Shown: piece by piece, positions 25,720 to 35,287 of the stretch | How positions within the stretch are numbered: position 1 is the first letter of the stretch | Layout of the letters: every line of letters starts with the position of its first letter | DNA from: Candidatus Kinetoplastibacterium oncopeltii TCC290E | GTDB lineage: Bacteria; Pseudomonadota; Gammaproteobacteria; Burkholderiales; Burkholderiaceae_B | NCBI RefSeq assembly: GCF_000340865.1 | Contig: NC_020299.1 | Coordinates: 310,001 to 374,000, forward strand | Length of the DNA stretch: 64,000 nt | Reading direction: 5' to 3' | Position numbers and translations under genes: made by a program | The notes under the pieces: generated by a model | Database searches by the model: none | What the model saw: the letters and a program-made list of their open reading frames with translations, nothing else | Told to the model about the DNA's origin: nothing

Positions 25720-26535
25720 ATGTTTTTTATTGATACACATTGTCATTTAGATGATATTTTATTTAAATCTATTAGTGACCAAATATATCAAAAAGCACAA
25801 TTTCTCGGAGTTAATATTATTCTTGTTCCATCTACGAATATCTATGGCTTTGATGATATTAAAAATCTATCTCATAATAACAGTGGTATTTTTTACTCTC
25901 TTGGAATACATCCTTTAAGTGTTATTCCAAATACTCATAGTAATTTGGATATTCTATATAAATTAGTAACTAATGTGATTAATGATAAAAAATTCATAGG
26001 AATTGGAGAAATAGGATTAGATTTTCGTAATATTTATGATGATAGAAATATCACTCTCCAGAAAGAATTTTTTGTCAAACAACTTTCAATAGCTGAAGAA
26101 TTCAGTTTGCCTCTAATAATACATTCAGTGAAATCACAAGATATTTTGCTTGGTTTTTTAAAAAAAAGACATAATAGTGGTGGTATTATTCATTCATTCA
26201 GTGGAAGTTATCAGCAAGCAAATAGTTTTATTGATCTTGGTTTTCTGCTAGGTTTTGGTGGATCGATAACATACAAAAGAAATACGAGAGTACGTCATAA
26301 TGTAAGTTCATTGCCTTTAACATCTATAGTTTTAGAGACAGATTCTCCATACATGTTGCCAAGTTGGCTGAATAAAGATGGGGGATTTTTTAATAGCCCC
26401 TGCGAGATAGCATCAATAGCTTCAGTCTTAGCAAATTTGCGTAACTGTAGTCTTGCTGAGATCGCAAATGTTACTACTAAAAATGTAGTTAATCTAATTC
26501 CTAAATTAAATTACTTCATTTGTAATAGCAAGTAA
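25720..26535 (+). CDS. TatD-family metal-dependent hydrolase (first copy)
   Basis: TIM-barrel hydrolase of the TatD DNase family. 271 residues. Metal ligands are visible in FIDTHCHLDD (HxH), IGEIGLDF (Glu), LIIHSVKS and GGIIHSFSG (His residues) and ETDSPYML (Asp). In Bordetella a tatD gene follows lolCD and precedes comEC. Here comEC is gone and purL comes next after a 314-bp gap. A second TatD protein is encoded at 57019-57789, in the holB context. Confidence 0.93.
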   Translation: MFFIDTHCHLDDILFKSISDQIYQKAQFLGVNIILVPSTNIYGFDDIKNLSHNNSGIFYSLGIHPLSVIPNTHSNLDILYKLVTNVINDKKFIGIGEIGLDFRNIYDDRNITLQKEFFVKQLSIAEEFSLPLIIHSVKSQDILLGFLKKRHNSGGIIHSFSGSYQQANSFIDLGFLLGFGGSITYKRNTRVRHNVSSLPLTSIVLETDSPYMLPSWLNKDGGFFNSPCEIASIASVLANLRNCSLAEIANVTTKNVVNLIPKLNYFICNSK

Positions 26536-26849
26536 TTTTATTGTATTTTTACTTAATACATAGAGAAAAGATGAATCTTCTAATGAATTAGCATTGTTTA
26601 GTTTTTAAATTTACAAAAAATCTTCTAGCTAACTATTTACTATAAATTGATAGCATAAATGATTCATAATAACAACATTCAGAGTTACTCTTATAGAGCA
26701 CAGTATTTTTACTATATAACGAATATTCATAGTGAAGTATTATATTCGGACATTATATTATTTTATAAAGCCATATATAGATTTTGCTGATAGAATAATT
26801 CATTGTAGGGGTATTATTTTATAATGTACAAGAAGGTGAAGATCATATC
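26536..26849. other. Intergenic region between tatD and purL
   Basis: 314 bp, very AT-rich, with stops in all frames. In related genomes comEC follows this tatD gene, but I could not recognise any ComEC segment here. The purL promoter should be in the right half. I see no convincing -35/-10 pair. GAAGGTGAAG at 26830-26839 may serve as the purL ribosome-binding site. Confidence 0.4.
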
Positions 26850-29800
26850 GTGTCAACAGTACAATATTTTCCAGGTTCTGCTGCTCTTTCAAGCTTTCGC
26901 ATAGATCAGCTTTTAAATAAATTCAAAGATTTTGGTCTTTGTGTATCGAATATTTCATCTTATTATGATCATTTTATTTGTGTTGAGAGCATTCTCAATG
27001 CTAAAAAATTATCTAGGCTTAATGAATTATTGACATATGGGGGTAACATTTTTGATAGAAATTCTATAAATAATAATAAAAATATATTGGAATTAATAGT
27101 TGTCCCTAGAATAGGTACTGTTTCTCCTTGGTCTAGTAAAGCAACAGAAATAGCTCATAATTGTGGTTTTTATGAGGTAAATCGTATAGAACGCGGAGTT
27201 CACTTTATAATTGAGACAGATCCAAAAGTCATCTTTAATGAACAAGATCTAGATAAAACATTAAGCATTTTGCATGATAAGATGACCGAATTTATCATTA
27301 AAAATGATTTTGATATCAATTTGTTGTTTAAAACTTCTGGTATTTCAGATCTTAAAACTATTCCTTTAATGGATAATGGAATTAGTGCTTTGCAGGAAGC
27401 TAATAATAATTTAGGTCTAGCATTATCAAAGGAAGAAATTCATTATTTAAGCAATTCTTTCACTATTCTTGGCAGAGATCCAACAGATGTTGAATTAATA
27501 ATGTTCGCCCAGGCTAACAGTGAACATTGTAGACATAAGATATTTAATGCTTCATGGGTAATTGATGGAGAAAGAAAAGATTATTCGCTTTTCGAAATGA
27601 TTAAGTCCACTCATTTAGCTCAGCCTAAAGGAACGGTTGTGGCTTATTCTGACAATGCTGCTATTATGGCAGGCAGAAGTGTTTCTCTTTTTTATCCAAA
27701 AATACCTAATGAAGATGGGATAGCAGAATATGTTACCTCAGATGTTAATATGGATATTTTAATGAAAGTAGAGACACATAATCATCCTACAGCAATAGCA
27801 CCTTTTCAAGGTGCTTCTACTGGTGCCGGAGGAGAGATTCGTGATGAAGGAGCTACTGGACGTGGATCTAAACCTAAAGCTGGCTTGACTGGTTTTACTG
27901 TATCTCATTTAAGATTAAGTAATTCAATTCAACCTTGGGAATCTACTTACGAGGATACGCCTAAAAGAGTTTCTTCACCTGTTTCTATTATGATAGATGG
28001 CCCATTAGGTGGTGCTGCTTTTAATAATGAGTTTGGTCGACCTAATGTTTTAGGTTACTTTAGAGTTTTTGAACAAAAAGTACATGATATTCATTGGGGA
28101 TACCATAAACCTATAATGCTCGCAGGTGGTTTAGGAATTATTGATGACAGTTTATCAAATAAAAAAAATATTAAAGAGGGCTCTTTATTAATACAGCTTG
28201 GCGGACCAGGGTTTCGTATAGGTATAGGTGGTGGTGCTGCTTCTAGCACTGATATAGGTAGTAATTCCGAAGATCTTGATTTTAATTCTGTACAGAGAGG
28301 AAATCCTGAAATAGAAAGAAGAGCTCAAGAGGTTATAGATCGTTGTTGGCAATTAGGTGAAAACAATCCAATTATATCTATACATGATGTTGGTGCTGGC
28401 GGACTTTCAAATGCTTTCCCAGAGTTAGTAAATGATTCTAAAATGGGGGCTATTTTCAACATTAGACGAATACCTATAGAAGAGAATAGTATGTCACCTG
28501 CTGAAATATGGACCAATGAATCACAAGAGAGGTATGTTCTTGCGATAGATAAAAAAGATTTAACTTTATTTGATCATATAGCAAAAAGAGAGCGTTGCCC
28601 GTATTCTGTAGTTGGTGTTTCTACTAAAGATCGTCTTCTTAAAGTTGTTGATATTGAAAAAGATGTAGAGATTAATGATCTCATTAATGCTAATAATTCT
28701 TTAAAAAATAATCCAGTAAATATATCTTTAGATACAATTTTCGGGAATCCTCCTAAATTACAGCGTTCAGTTAATAGAGTAATTAAAACTAATAAGAGAT
28801 TAGTTCTTGATAATGTATTAATTAAGGAAGCAATTCCTAGAGTATTAAGACATCCAACAGTATCAAGCAAATCTTTTTTGATTACGATAGGAGATCGTAG
28901 TGTTGGCGGTATGATTTGCAGAGATCAAATGATTGGTCCTTGGCAAGTTCCTGTATCTGATTTTGCTGTCACAGTATCTGATTATGAAAAATATTCTGGA
29001 GAAGCAATGGCAATAGGAGAACGTTCTCCTATTGCTGTTATTAACGCACCTGCATCTGGTCGTATAGCATTAGCAGAGGCTATTACTAATTTAATACCTG
29101 CTGGTATCGATAAATTTGATGATATAAAGTTATCAGCAAATTGGATGGCAGCATGTGGTTTTGATGGACAAGACGCTGACTTATATGACACTGTTGCGGC
29201 TGTTAGTGAATTTTGTAAAAGTATTGGATTATCTATACCTGTAGGTAAAGATTCTTTATCAATGAAGACTGTTTTTGATAATAAGACTAAACAGGTTGTA
29301 TCACCAATATCGCTTATAGTAACAGCATTTGCAACAATTAGTGATGTTCGTAAAAGTTTAACACCAGAGCTCATGAGTGATGTTGATACTTTATTGATGT
29401 TAATTGATCTAGGTGATTTAAAAAATCGTATGGGTGGTTCAATTCTTGCTCAGGTGTATGATCAGATTGGAAATGAGTCTCCCGATATATCACCTGATAA
29501 GTTAGCTTCTTTCTTTAATCTTATAAGATTATTATCTAGTAAAAATCTTATTTTTTCATATCATGATCGCTCTGATGGTGGCTTAATTACTACTCTTATT
29601 GAGATGTCTTTGGCTAGTCATTCTGGGTTGTCTATAAATCTAGATTCTATTATATCTAATATAAAAAATCTCGATAATGAAAATTTGAATGACTTACTGA
29701 TAAAAGTCTTATTTTCGGAAGAAATAGGAGCTGTTATTCAAATACCTAAAGATAATAAAGATGAAATTATTGGATATTTAGAAAAATTCGATTTAAATTC

Positions 29801-30836
29801 TTCATCTTACATAATAGGTACTATAAATAATACTAACAATATAAATATAAATTATAAAGATAAAGTAATATGGTCTGAAAATTGTTCTGTTTTAGGAAAG
29901 ATATGGAGTGAAGTAAGTTATAACATTTCTTCAATAAGAGATAACCCATTATGTGCTAAATTAGAATTTGATACATGGGATGATGTTTCCAACCCAGGAA
30001 TAAATCCATTTATATCTTTTGAGATGAAAGATGACATATCTGCTCCATTCATTTCTAAGAGCATCAAACCTTCAATTGCAATACTTAGAGAACAAGGTTG
30101 CAATAGCAATATAGAAATGGCTTGGGCGTTTGATAAAGTTGGTTTTAATACTGTTGATGTTCATATGACTGATTTATTATCACGTCGTGTTAATTTATCT
30201 TCATTTCAGGGATTAGTTGCAGTTGGAGGATTTAGTTACGGTGATGTATTAGGAGCGGGTGAAGGTTGGGCTCGCACAATATTGTTCAATAATTTAATGT
30301 ATGATCAATTCTCCGAATATTTTGCCAGAAAAGATACTTTTTCTTTAGGTGTGTGTAATGGATGTCAAATGATATCGGCATTATCTTCAATTATTCCTGG
30401 AGCTACAAATTGGCCGCGTTTTACTAGAAATAAATCAGAGAGATATGAGTCCCGTCTATCAACTATAGAAATATTGAAATCTCCTTCTATATTTTTCAAA
30501 GAAATGGATGGTTCTAGAATACCTATTGTTATTGCTCATGGCGAAGGATATGCAGATTATTCAAAATCTGGCGATCTGAAAAATACATATGTCTCCGCAT
30601 GCTTTGTAGATAATTATGGTAATAGAACTGAAAATTATCCATTTAATCCTAATGGTAGTCCTGGCGGTATTACTGCTGTGACAACGTTAGATGGTCGTTG
30701 TACTATTATGATGCCTCACCCAGAAAGAGTACTAAGGAATGCAACGCTATCATGGGCTCCTGTAGAATGGGTTAAGAATTATGAATATAGTCCATGGATT
30801 AAAATGTTCCGTAATGCTCGTGCTTGTTTCGAATAA
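26850..30836 (+). CDS. purL: Phosphoribosylformylglycinamidine synthase
   Basis: Large single-chain FGAM synthase, fourth step of de novo purine synthesis. 1328 residues (E. coli 1295). GTG start at 26850. An N-terminal PurS-like domain (about 1-170) is followed by the AIRS-like domains with ILGRDPTDVELIMFAQANSEHCRHK, KVETHNHPTAIAPFQGASTGAGGEIRDEG and HDVGAGGLSNAFPE. The C-terminal glutamine amidotransferase has the nucleophile in GVCNGCQM and the His/Glu pair in MPHPERV. A hairpin terminator follows at 30845. Confidence 0.98.
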   Translation: MSTVQYFPGSAALSSFRIDQLLNKFKDFGLCVSNISSYYDHFICVESILNAKKLSRLNELLTYGGNIFDRNSINNNKNILELIVVPRIGTVSPWSSKATEIAHNCGFYEVNRIERGVHFIIETDPKVIFNEQDLDKTLSILHDKMTEFIIKNDFDINLLFKTSGISDLKTIPLMDNGISALQEANNNLGLALSKEEIHYLSNSFTILGRDPTDVELIMFAQANSEHCRHKIFNASWVIDGERKDYSLFEMIKSTHLAQPKGTVVAYSDNAAIMAGRSVSLFYPKIPNEDGIAEYVTSDVNMDILMKVETHNHPTAIAPFQGASTGAGGEIRDEGATGRGSKPKAGLTGFTVSHLRLSNSIQPWESTYEDTPKRVSSPVSIMIDGPLGGAAFNNEFGRPNVLGYFRVFEQKVHDIHWGYHKPIMLAGGLGIIDDSLSNKKNIKEGSLLIQLGGPGFRIGIGGGAASSTDIGSNSEDLDFNSVQRGNPEIERRAQEVIDRCWQLGENNPIISIHDVGAGGLSNAFPELVNDSKMGAIFNIRRIPIEENSMSPAEIWTNESQERYVLAIDKKDLTLFDHIAKRERCPYSVVGVSTKDRLLKVVDIEKDVEINDLINANNSLKNNPVNISLDTIFGNPPKLQRSVNRVIKTNKRLVLDNVLIKEAIPRVLRHPTVSSKSFLITIGDRSVGGMICRDQMIGPWQVPVSDFAVTVSDYEKYSGEAMAIGERSPIAVINAPASGRIALAEAITNLIPAGIDKFDDIKLSANWMAACGFDGQDADLYDTVAAVSEFCKSIGLSIPVGKDSLSMKTVFDNKTKQVVSPISLIVTAFATISDVRKSLTPELMSDVDTLLMLIDLGDLKNRMGGSILAQVYDQIGNESPDISPDKLASFFNLIRLLSSKNLIFSYHDRSDGGLITTLIEMSLASHSGLSINLDSIISNIKNLDNENLNDLLIKVLFSEEIGAVIQIPKDNKDEIIGYLEKFDLNSSSYIIGTINNTNNININYKDKVIWSENCSVLGKIWSEVSYNISSIRDNPLCAKLEFDTWDDVSNPGINPFISFEMKDDISAPFISKSIKPSIAILREQGCNSNIEMAWAFDKVGFNTVDVHMTDLLSRRVNLSSFQGLVAVGGFSYGDVLGAGEGWARTILFNNLMYDQFSEYFARKDTFSLGVCNGCQMISALSSIIPGATNWPRFTRNKSERYESRLSTIEILKSPSIFFKEMDGSRIPIVIAHGEGYADYSKSGDLKNTYVSACFVDNYGNRTENYPFNPNGSPGGITAVTTLDGRCTIMMPHPERVLRNATLSWAPVEWVKNYEYSPWIKMFRNARACFE

Positions 30837-30844
30837 CAAATAAA

Positions 30845-30873
30845 AAAGATCATTAGAAAAACTAATGATCTTT
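30845..30873 (+). terminator. Hairpin terminator after purL
   Basis: AAAGATCATTAG (30845-30856) pairs with CTAATGATCTTT (30862-30873) around an AAAAA loop, 9 bp after the purL stop. It is followed by AT-rich sequence with T runs. It separates purL from rph. Confidence 0.85.
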
Positions 30874-30903
30874 AGTTAATTTTCTTGTTTTTATTAAAAT
30901 AAA

Positions 30904-31629
30904 ATGAACTTTAATCGTACTTTAAATCGTTCTTTCAATCAATTACGTAATTTTGAAATTATAAGAAATTTTACTAATCAAGCTGCCGGTTCAGTTTTAG
31001 TTAAAGCAGGTAATACTTATGTTTTATGTAATGCTTCTATAGTAGAAAATGTACCTGATTTTGTGAGAAAACAGGTACATTGTGGATGGGTTACAGCAGA
31101 ATACAGTATGTTACCTTGTGCTACAAAAATTAGATCTAACAGAGAATCTGTTTTCGGTAAACAAACAGGAAGATCTCAGGAGATACAGCGATTCATAGGT
31201 AGGAGTATTAGATCTATGTTTGATTTAAAATTATTGGGAGCGCGAACTATTCACTTTGATTGTGACGTTATACAAGCAGATGGTGGAACTAGATGTGCTA
31301 GTATTACTGGATCTTGTGTTGCTGCTTTTGATGCTGTTAATTATTTACTTGATAATAATTTTATAAATAAAAACCCAATCTGTAATCATATAGCCGCTAT
31401 CTCTATTGGAAAATCAGGAAGTGAATTATTACTAGATATGGATTATTTAGAAGATTGTAATTGTGATGTTGATATGAATGTAGTTATGGATTCTCAAGGA
31501 AAGTTTGTAGAGGTTCAAGCTACTGGAGAAAAATCATTACTTTCTAGAAATGATATAAATGCTATGCTAGATTTAGCAGAAGAAGGTATTTCGAAACTTA
31601 TTAATATACAAAAAGAATGTTTTAGTTAA
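30904..31629 (+). CDS. rph: Ribonuclease PH
   Basis: Phosphorolytic 3'-5' exoribonuclease that trims tRNA 3' ends. 241 residues, normal length (E. coli 238). Key stretches: AAGSVLVKAGNTYVLCNASI, GWVTAEYSMLPCAT, GRSQEIQRFIGRSIRSMFDLK, the catalytic DCDVIQADGGTRCASITG, and LDMDYLEDCNCDVDMNVVM. All fit an active enzyme. It lies between purL and folC. Confidence 0.97.
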   Translation: MNFNRTLNRSFNQLRNFEIIRNFTNQAAGSVLVKAGNTYVLCNASIVENVPDFVRKQVHCGWVTAEYSMLPCATKIRSNRESVFGKQTGRSQEIQRFIGRSIRSMFDLKLLGARTIHFDCDVIQADGGTRCASITGSCVAAFDAVNYLLDNNFINKNPICNHIAAISIGKSGSELLLDMDYLEDCNCDVDMNVVMDSQGKFVEVQATGEKSLLSRNDINAMLDLAEEGISKLINIQKECFS

Positions 31630-31652
31630 TTAATCTTTATAAGATTCTTATC

Positions 31653-32924
31653 GTGAATGAAAAAAATTCATCATTGTCAGATTGGCTTAGGTATATAGAG
31701 TCTATTCATCCAATTAGTATAGACTTAAATTTAGATAGAGTTAGAATAATTACTTCACTTATAGGTATAAAAATAGATGGTATAGTGTTCACTGTTGGAG
31801 GAACAAATGGAAAAGGATCAACTTGTAGTTTCTTAGAAAAGATCTTATTGGAATCTGGCTACACTGTTGGATTATATACTTCTCCACACATTGTTTCTTT
31901 TAATGAGAGATTCAAAATCAATGGTATTAATGTAAGTGATAATGATATTATTGATTCTCTAGATTTTATAGATAAAGTAAGAGGTAATATTTCCTTAACT
32001 TACTTTGAGTTCACTACTCTGGCTGCTATTTATTTATTTTCAATAAAAAAATTAGAGGTTTTAATATTTGAAGTTGGAATGGGTGGGCGTTTAGATGCAG
32101 TTAATATTATCGATTCTGACTGTTCAATTGTTACAAATATTGGTCTTGATCATGTGGAATGGTTAGGTGAATCTAGGGAACTCATAGGGTTAGAAAAATC
32201 TCATATTTATAGAAAAAATAAACCAGCTATTTGCGGTGATATTAGTCCTCCTATATCTTTATTAGATTATGTTGATAAGATAGAAGCAGACTTTATTTTG
32301 GTTGATAGGGATTTCAAATACTCAACTAATGATAATAATACTTGGTCTTACTGCAGTAAATATTATGAATTTGATAAACTGCCGTATCCGAAAATGTTAG
32401 GAAAATATCAGTTGTTAAATGTATCGATGGCGTTAACAGCAATAGGATCAGTCAAAGATAGATTGAATATTTCATATGAAAATATAAGTAATGGAATCTT
32501 AAATTCTTTTCTGCCTTGCAGATTTCAAATTATTAGGAATAATCCTACCATTATTTTAGATGTTGCTCATAATGCACATGCTGCTAATTCTTTAGTAGCA
32601 AATCTTGCTGATAATAATGGTTTTTCTAAAACACATGTAGTAATAGGAATGTTAAAGGATAAAAACATATTGGAAGTTGTGAAAATATTAGATTCTTATG
32701 TTGATTATTGGTATTGTTGCAGTACTTTTGGCGCTAGAGGTTTATCTTCAGATTTACTATTCAATATCATTAAAGATAATTTAGAATCAGCAAACGTGAT
32801 ATGTTGCCCTAATGTTATTGATGCATTTAATACTGCACTTCAAAATTCCGATCAAAATGATCGTATACTAGTTTTTGGGTCTTTTTTAACTGTTAGTGAT
32901 ATTTATCAATTATATTTGAGATAA
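31653..32924 (+). CDS. folC: Folylpolyglutamate / dihydrofolate synthase
   Basis: Adds glutamate to dihydropteroate and folates. 423 residues, GTG start at 31653. The P-loop FTVGGTNGKGSTC spans about 46-58, the omega-loop region contains YTSPHIVSFNERFKING, and the Mur-ligase-like region has EVGMGGRLDAVN and NIGLDHVEWLG. The C-terminal domain has ILDVAHNAHAANSL. The last 39 bp, including the stop, are part of an 80-bp tandem duplication (32886-33045). In relatives folC is followed by a dedD/SPOR gene, which is missing here. Confidence 0.96.
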   Translation: MNEKNSSLSDWLRYIESIHPISIDLNLDRVRIITSLIGIKIDGIVFTVGGTNGKGSTCSFLEKILLESGYTVGLYTSPHIVSFNERFKINGINVSDNDIIDSLDFIDKVRGNISLTYFEFTTLAAIYLFSIKKLEVLIFEVGMGGRLDAVNIIDSDCSIVTNIGLDHVEWLGESRELIGLEKSHIYRKNKPAICGDISPPISLLDYVDKIEADFILVDRDFKYSTNDNNTWSYCSKYYEFDKLPYPKMLGKYQLLNVSMALTAIGSVKDRLNISYENISNGILNSFLPCRFQIIRNNPTIILDVAHNAHAANSLVANLADNNGFSKTHVVIGMLKDKNILEVVKILDSYVDYWYCCSTFGARGLSSDLLFNIIKDNLESANVICCPNVIDAFNTALQNSDQNDRILVFGSFLTVSDIYQLYLR

Positions 32925-33045
32925 TATCTGCAAATTACAATCTAATTTATTAGTAAAATTCTATGTTAACTGTTAGTGATATTTATCAATTATATTTGAG
33001 ATAATATCTGCAAATTACAATCTAATTTATTAGTAAAATTCTATG
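32886..33045 (+). repeat. Exact 80-bp tandem duplication at the 3' end of folC
   Basis: Bases 32886-32965 are repeated without a mismatch at 32966-33045. The first copy contains the last 12 codons and stop of folC plus 41 bp of intergenic DNA. The second copy is a non-coding duplicate of the folC tail. Perfect identity in an otherwise fast-drifting intergenic region implies a recent event, or an assembly artefact. Confidence 0.95.
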
Positions 33046-33234
33046 TAGAATTTTTACTATCTAGTCTAATTATGCAAATTCTGTTATCTTACAATTGAAG
33101 GCTCAAATAAAATTTTATTTTTTATAATTTTTGATTTTGAAATTTTATTGCAGTAATTAATTTAATCTTTATTAATATGATTGCATTCTATTTTTGTATT
33201 TATAAATTAGTAGATATATTTATTTGGTAATAAA
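33046..33234. other. Intergenic residue where dedD is expected
   Basis: Together with the duplicated folC tail, more than 300 bp separate folC and cvpA. In Bordetella a SPOR-domain dedD gene lies here. No SPOR-like reading could be recovered, so the gene appears deleted. The cvpA promoter or ribosome-binding site is not obvious. Confidence 0.45.
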
Positions 33235-33699
33235 GTGAATCTTTTTGATTATATCTTAACCGGTGTATTGCTGGTTTCTTGCATAACTGGATACTTTCGT
33301 GGTTTTGTAAGAGAGTTGTTTTCTTTTTTTTCTTATTTCATATCATTCTTATTAACTATATTATTTGCACCGGATGTTAATTATTTTATTGAAAGATACA
33401 TAGACTCTCAGTTAATTAGCATTTGTTTATCTTATTTAGTTGTGTTTTTTTCTGTTTTATTAGCATGTAGTTTTATTAATATTTTAATATCATTCTTTGT
33501 CGTTAAGACAGGAATGTCCTCTATTGATCGTGCATTAGGTGTTGTCTTTGGAGTATTGCGTGGCTTATTATTGATTCTGTTATTTTTGTTATGTTGTAGT
33601 ATGTTGTCCACAGAGTATTGGTTTATGGATTCAGTTCTCGTAAAACCAGCTATGGATCTAGTTTATAAAATTAGGGAATTTCTACTATCAGAGATTTAA
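33235..33699 (+). CDS. cvpA: CvpA-family inner-membrane protein
   Basis: Small membrane protein with four hydrophobic segments (about residues 2-20, 25-50, 60-85 and 98-122). 154 residues, GTG start. FDYILTGVLLVSCITGYFRGFVREL and SIDRALGVVFGVLRGLL are the family signature regions. CvpA was named for colicin V production, but its conserved place before purF suggests a housekeeping envelope role. Only 43 bp separate it from purF. Confidence 0.92.
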   Translation: MNLFDYILTGVLLVSCITGYFRGFVRELFSFFSYFISFLLTILFAPDVNYFIERYIDSQLISICLSYLVVFFSVLLACSFINILISFFVVKTGMSSIDRALGVVFGVLRGLLLILLFLLCCSMLSTEYWFMDSVLVKPAMDLVYKIREFLLSEI

Positions 33700-33742
33700 A
33701 AATCTCATTAATAGAAATCTTAATATCATTAGGAATTATTTT

Positions 33743-35200
33743 ATGTGTGGAATAGTTGGTGTCGTGGGACGTAGTCAGGTAAATCAGCTGTTATATGATA
33801 GTTTGTTGCTTTTACAACATAGGGGGCAAGATGCAGCTGGTATAGCCACATCTGATAATAGGCAGTTTTATCTTCATAAATCACATGGTCTTGTGAGAGA
33901 TGTTTTTCGTACCCATAATATGCTTTCTTTACCAGGTAATTGTGGTATAGGACAAGTAAGATATCCTACATCTGGATCTAATGTAAATGAACAAGAAGCA
34001 CAACCATTTTATGTTAATGCACCTTTCGGTATTATGTTTGCGCATAATGGTAATTTGACTAACTGGCAAGAATTAAGAGAATCTTTATTTAGAGTTGATT
34101 TGCGACATATAAACACTAATTCTGATTCAGAAGTTCTGCTTAATGTGTTTGCTAATGAATTACAATCAGCTGTTCATGGAGTTGTTCTTGATGAAAATTC
34201 AATTTTCCAAGCTATATCTGGTGTTCATAGACGGGTAAGAGGTGCTTATGCCGTTGTATCAATTATTTCAGGTTATGGATTAGTTGCTTTCCGTGACGTT
34301 AATGGTATACGTCCACTATGTATTGGAAGACAGGAGACAAATAAGGGTACTGAATGGATGGTTGCATCAGAATCAGTTGCTTTAGAAGGTAATGGATTTA
34401 CTTTTGTTCGTGATATAGATCCAGGTGAAGCTATATTTATAGATTTGGATGGTAATTTATTTAGTAAACAATGTGCAGAAAACCATAAACTTTCTCCATG
34501 TATATTTGAATATATATATTTCTCACGCCCTGATTCTTTTATGGATAGAGTTCCCGTGTATGATGCTAGACTAAAAATGGGTGAATATTTAGCTAAAAAA
34601 TTAACTAAATATGTAAATTCCGGAGATATAGACGTTGTTATACCCATACCAGATTCTTCACGTCCTGCAGCAATGCAATTAGCTCATTCTTTGAACCTTG
34701 ATTATCGTGAAGGTCTTATAAAGAACAGATACGTTGGAAGAACTTTTATTATGCCTGGTCAGGCTATGCGTAGGAAATCAGTTAGGCAGAAATTAAATAC
34801 AATAAGTATGGAATTTAAGAATAAAAATGTTTTATTAGTAGATGATTCTATTGTTCGCGGTACTACTAGTAAAGAGATTGTAGAGATGGCACGCTCATCT
34901 GGAGCAAATAAAGTTTATTTTGCATCAGCTGCAGCTCAAATAAAGTATCAAAATGTTTATGGTATAGACATGCCTACTCAAAATGAGCTTATAGCTGCTA
35001 ACAGAACAGACGAAGAGATTGCAAAATTCATAGGGGCAGATGCATTAATTTATCAGGATATTGAGGACATGAAGAAATCCATTACTGATATCAATAATTC
35101 TCTTACAAATTTTGATGCTTCTTGTTTTGATGGAAAATATATAACTGGGGATATAGATTCCAATTATTTAGCTAATTTAAGCAATAGTAGAGTATCTTAA
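33743..35200 (+). CDS. purF: Amidophosphoribosyltransferase
   Basis: First committed step of purine synthesis: PRPP plus glutamine to phosphoribosylamine. 485 residues (E. coli 505). The N-terminal nucleophile is Cys2 in MCGIVGVVG, exposed after Met removal. The glutaminase domain has LLLQHRGQDAAGIATSD, GIGQVRYPTSG and AHNGNLTN. The PRPP-binding loop is VLLVDDSIVRGTTSKEIV. A strong hairpin follows at 35214. Confidence 0.98.
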   Translation: MCGIVGVVGRSQVNQLLYDSLLLLQHRGQDAAGIATSDNRQFYLHKSHGLVRDVFRTHNMLSLPGNCGIGQVRYPTSGSNVNEQEAQPFYVNAPFGIMFAHNGNLTNWQELRESLFRVDLRHINTNSDSEVLLNVFANELQSAVHGVVLDENSIFQAISGVHRRVRGAYAVVSIISGYGLVAFRDVNGIRPLCIGRQETNKGTEWMVASESVALEGNGFTFVRDIDPGEAIFIDLDGNLFSKQCAENHKLSPCIFEYIYFSRPDSFMDRVPVYDARLKMGEYLAKKLTKYVNSGDIDVVIPIPDSSRPAAMQLAHSLNLDYREGLIKNRYVGRTFIMPGQAMRRKSVRQKLNTISMEFKNKNVLLVDDSIVRGTTSKEIVEMARSSGANKVYFASAAAQIKYQNVYGIDMPTQNELIAANRTDEEIAKFIGADALIYQDIEDMKKSITDINNSLTNFDASCFDGKYITGDIDSNYLANLSNSRVS

Positions 35201-35213
35201 TAAGTATCGTTGT

Positions 35214-35270
35214 TAAAAATAAAAACAGCAAGTTTCCTATAATGCATAGGACATGCTGTTTTTATTTTTA
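35214..35270. terminator. Bidirectional terminator between purF and dsbB
   Basis: A long hairpin: AAAAATAAAAACAGCA (35215-35230) pairs with TGCTGTTTTTATTTTT (35254-35269), with an inner TCCTAT/ATAGGA stem. A-run on one side and T-run on the other make it suitable for termination in both directions, as expected between convergent purF and dsbB. Confidence 0.9.
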
Positions 35271-35287
35271 CCTAAAAAGAAATATGG

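Noticed and set aside
33046..33234. Possible dedD (SPOR) remnant
   Set aside because: The position fits, but no segment resembles a SPOR domain beyond chance.
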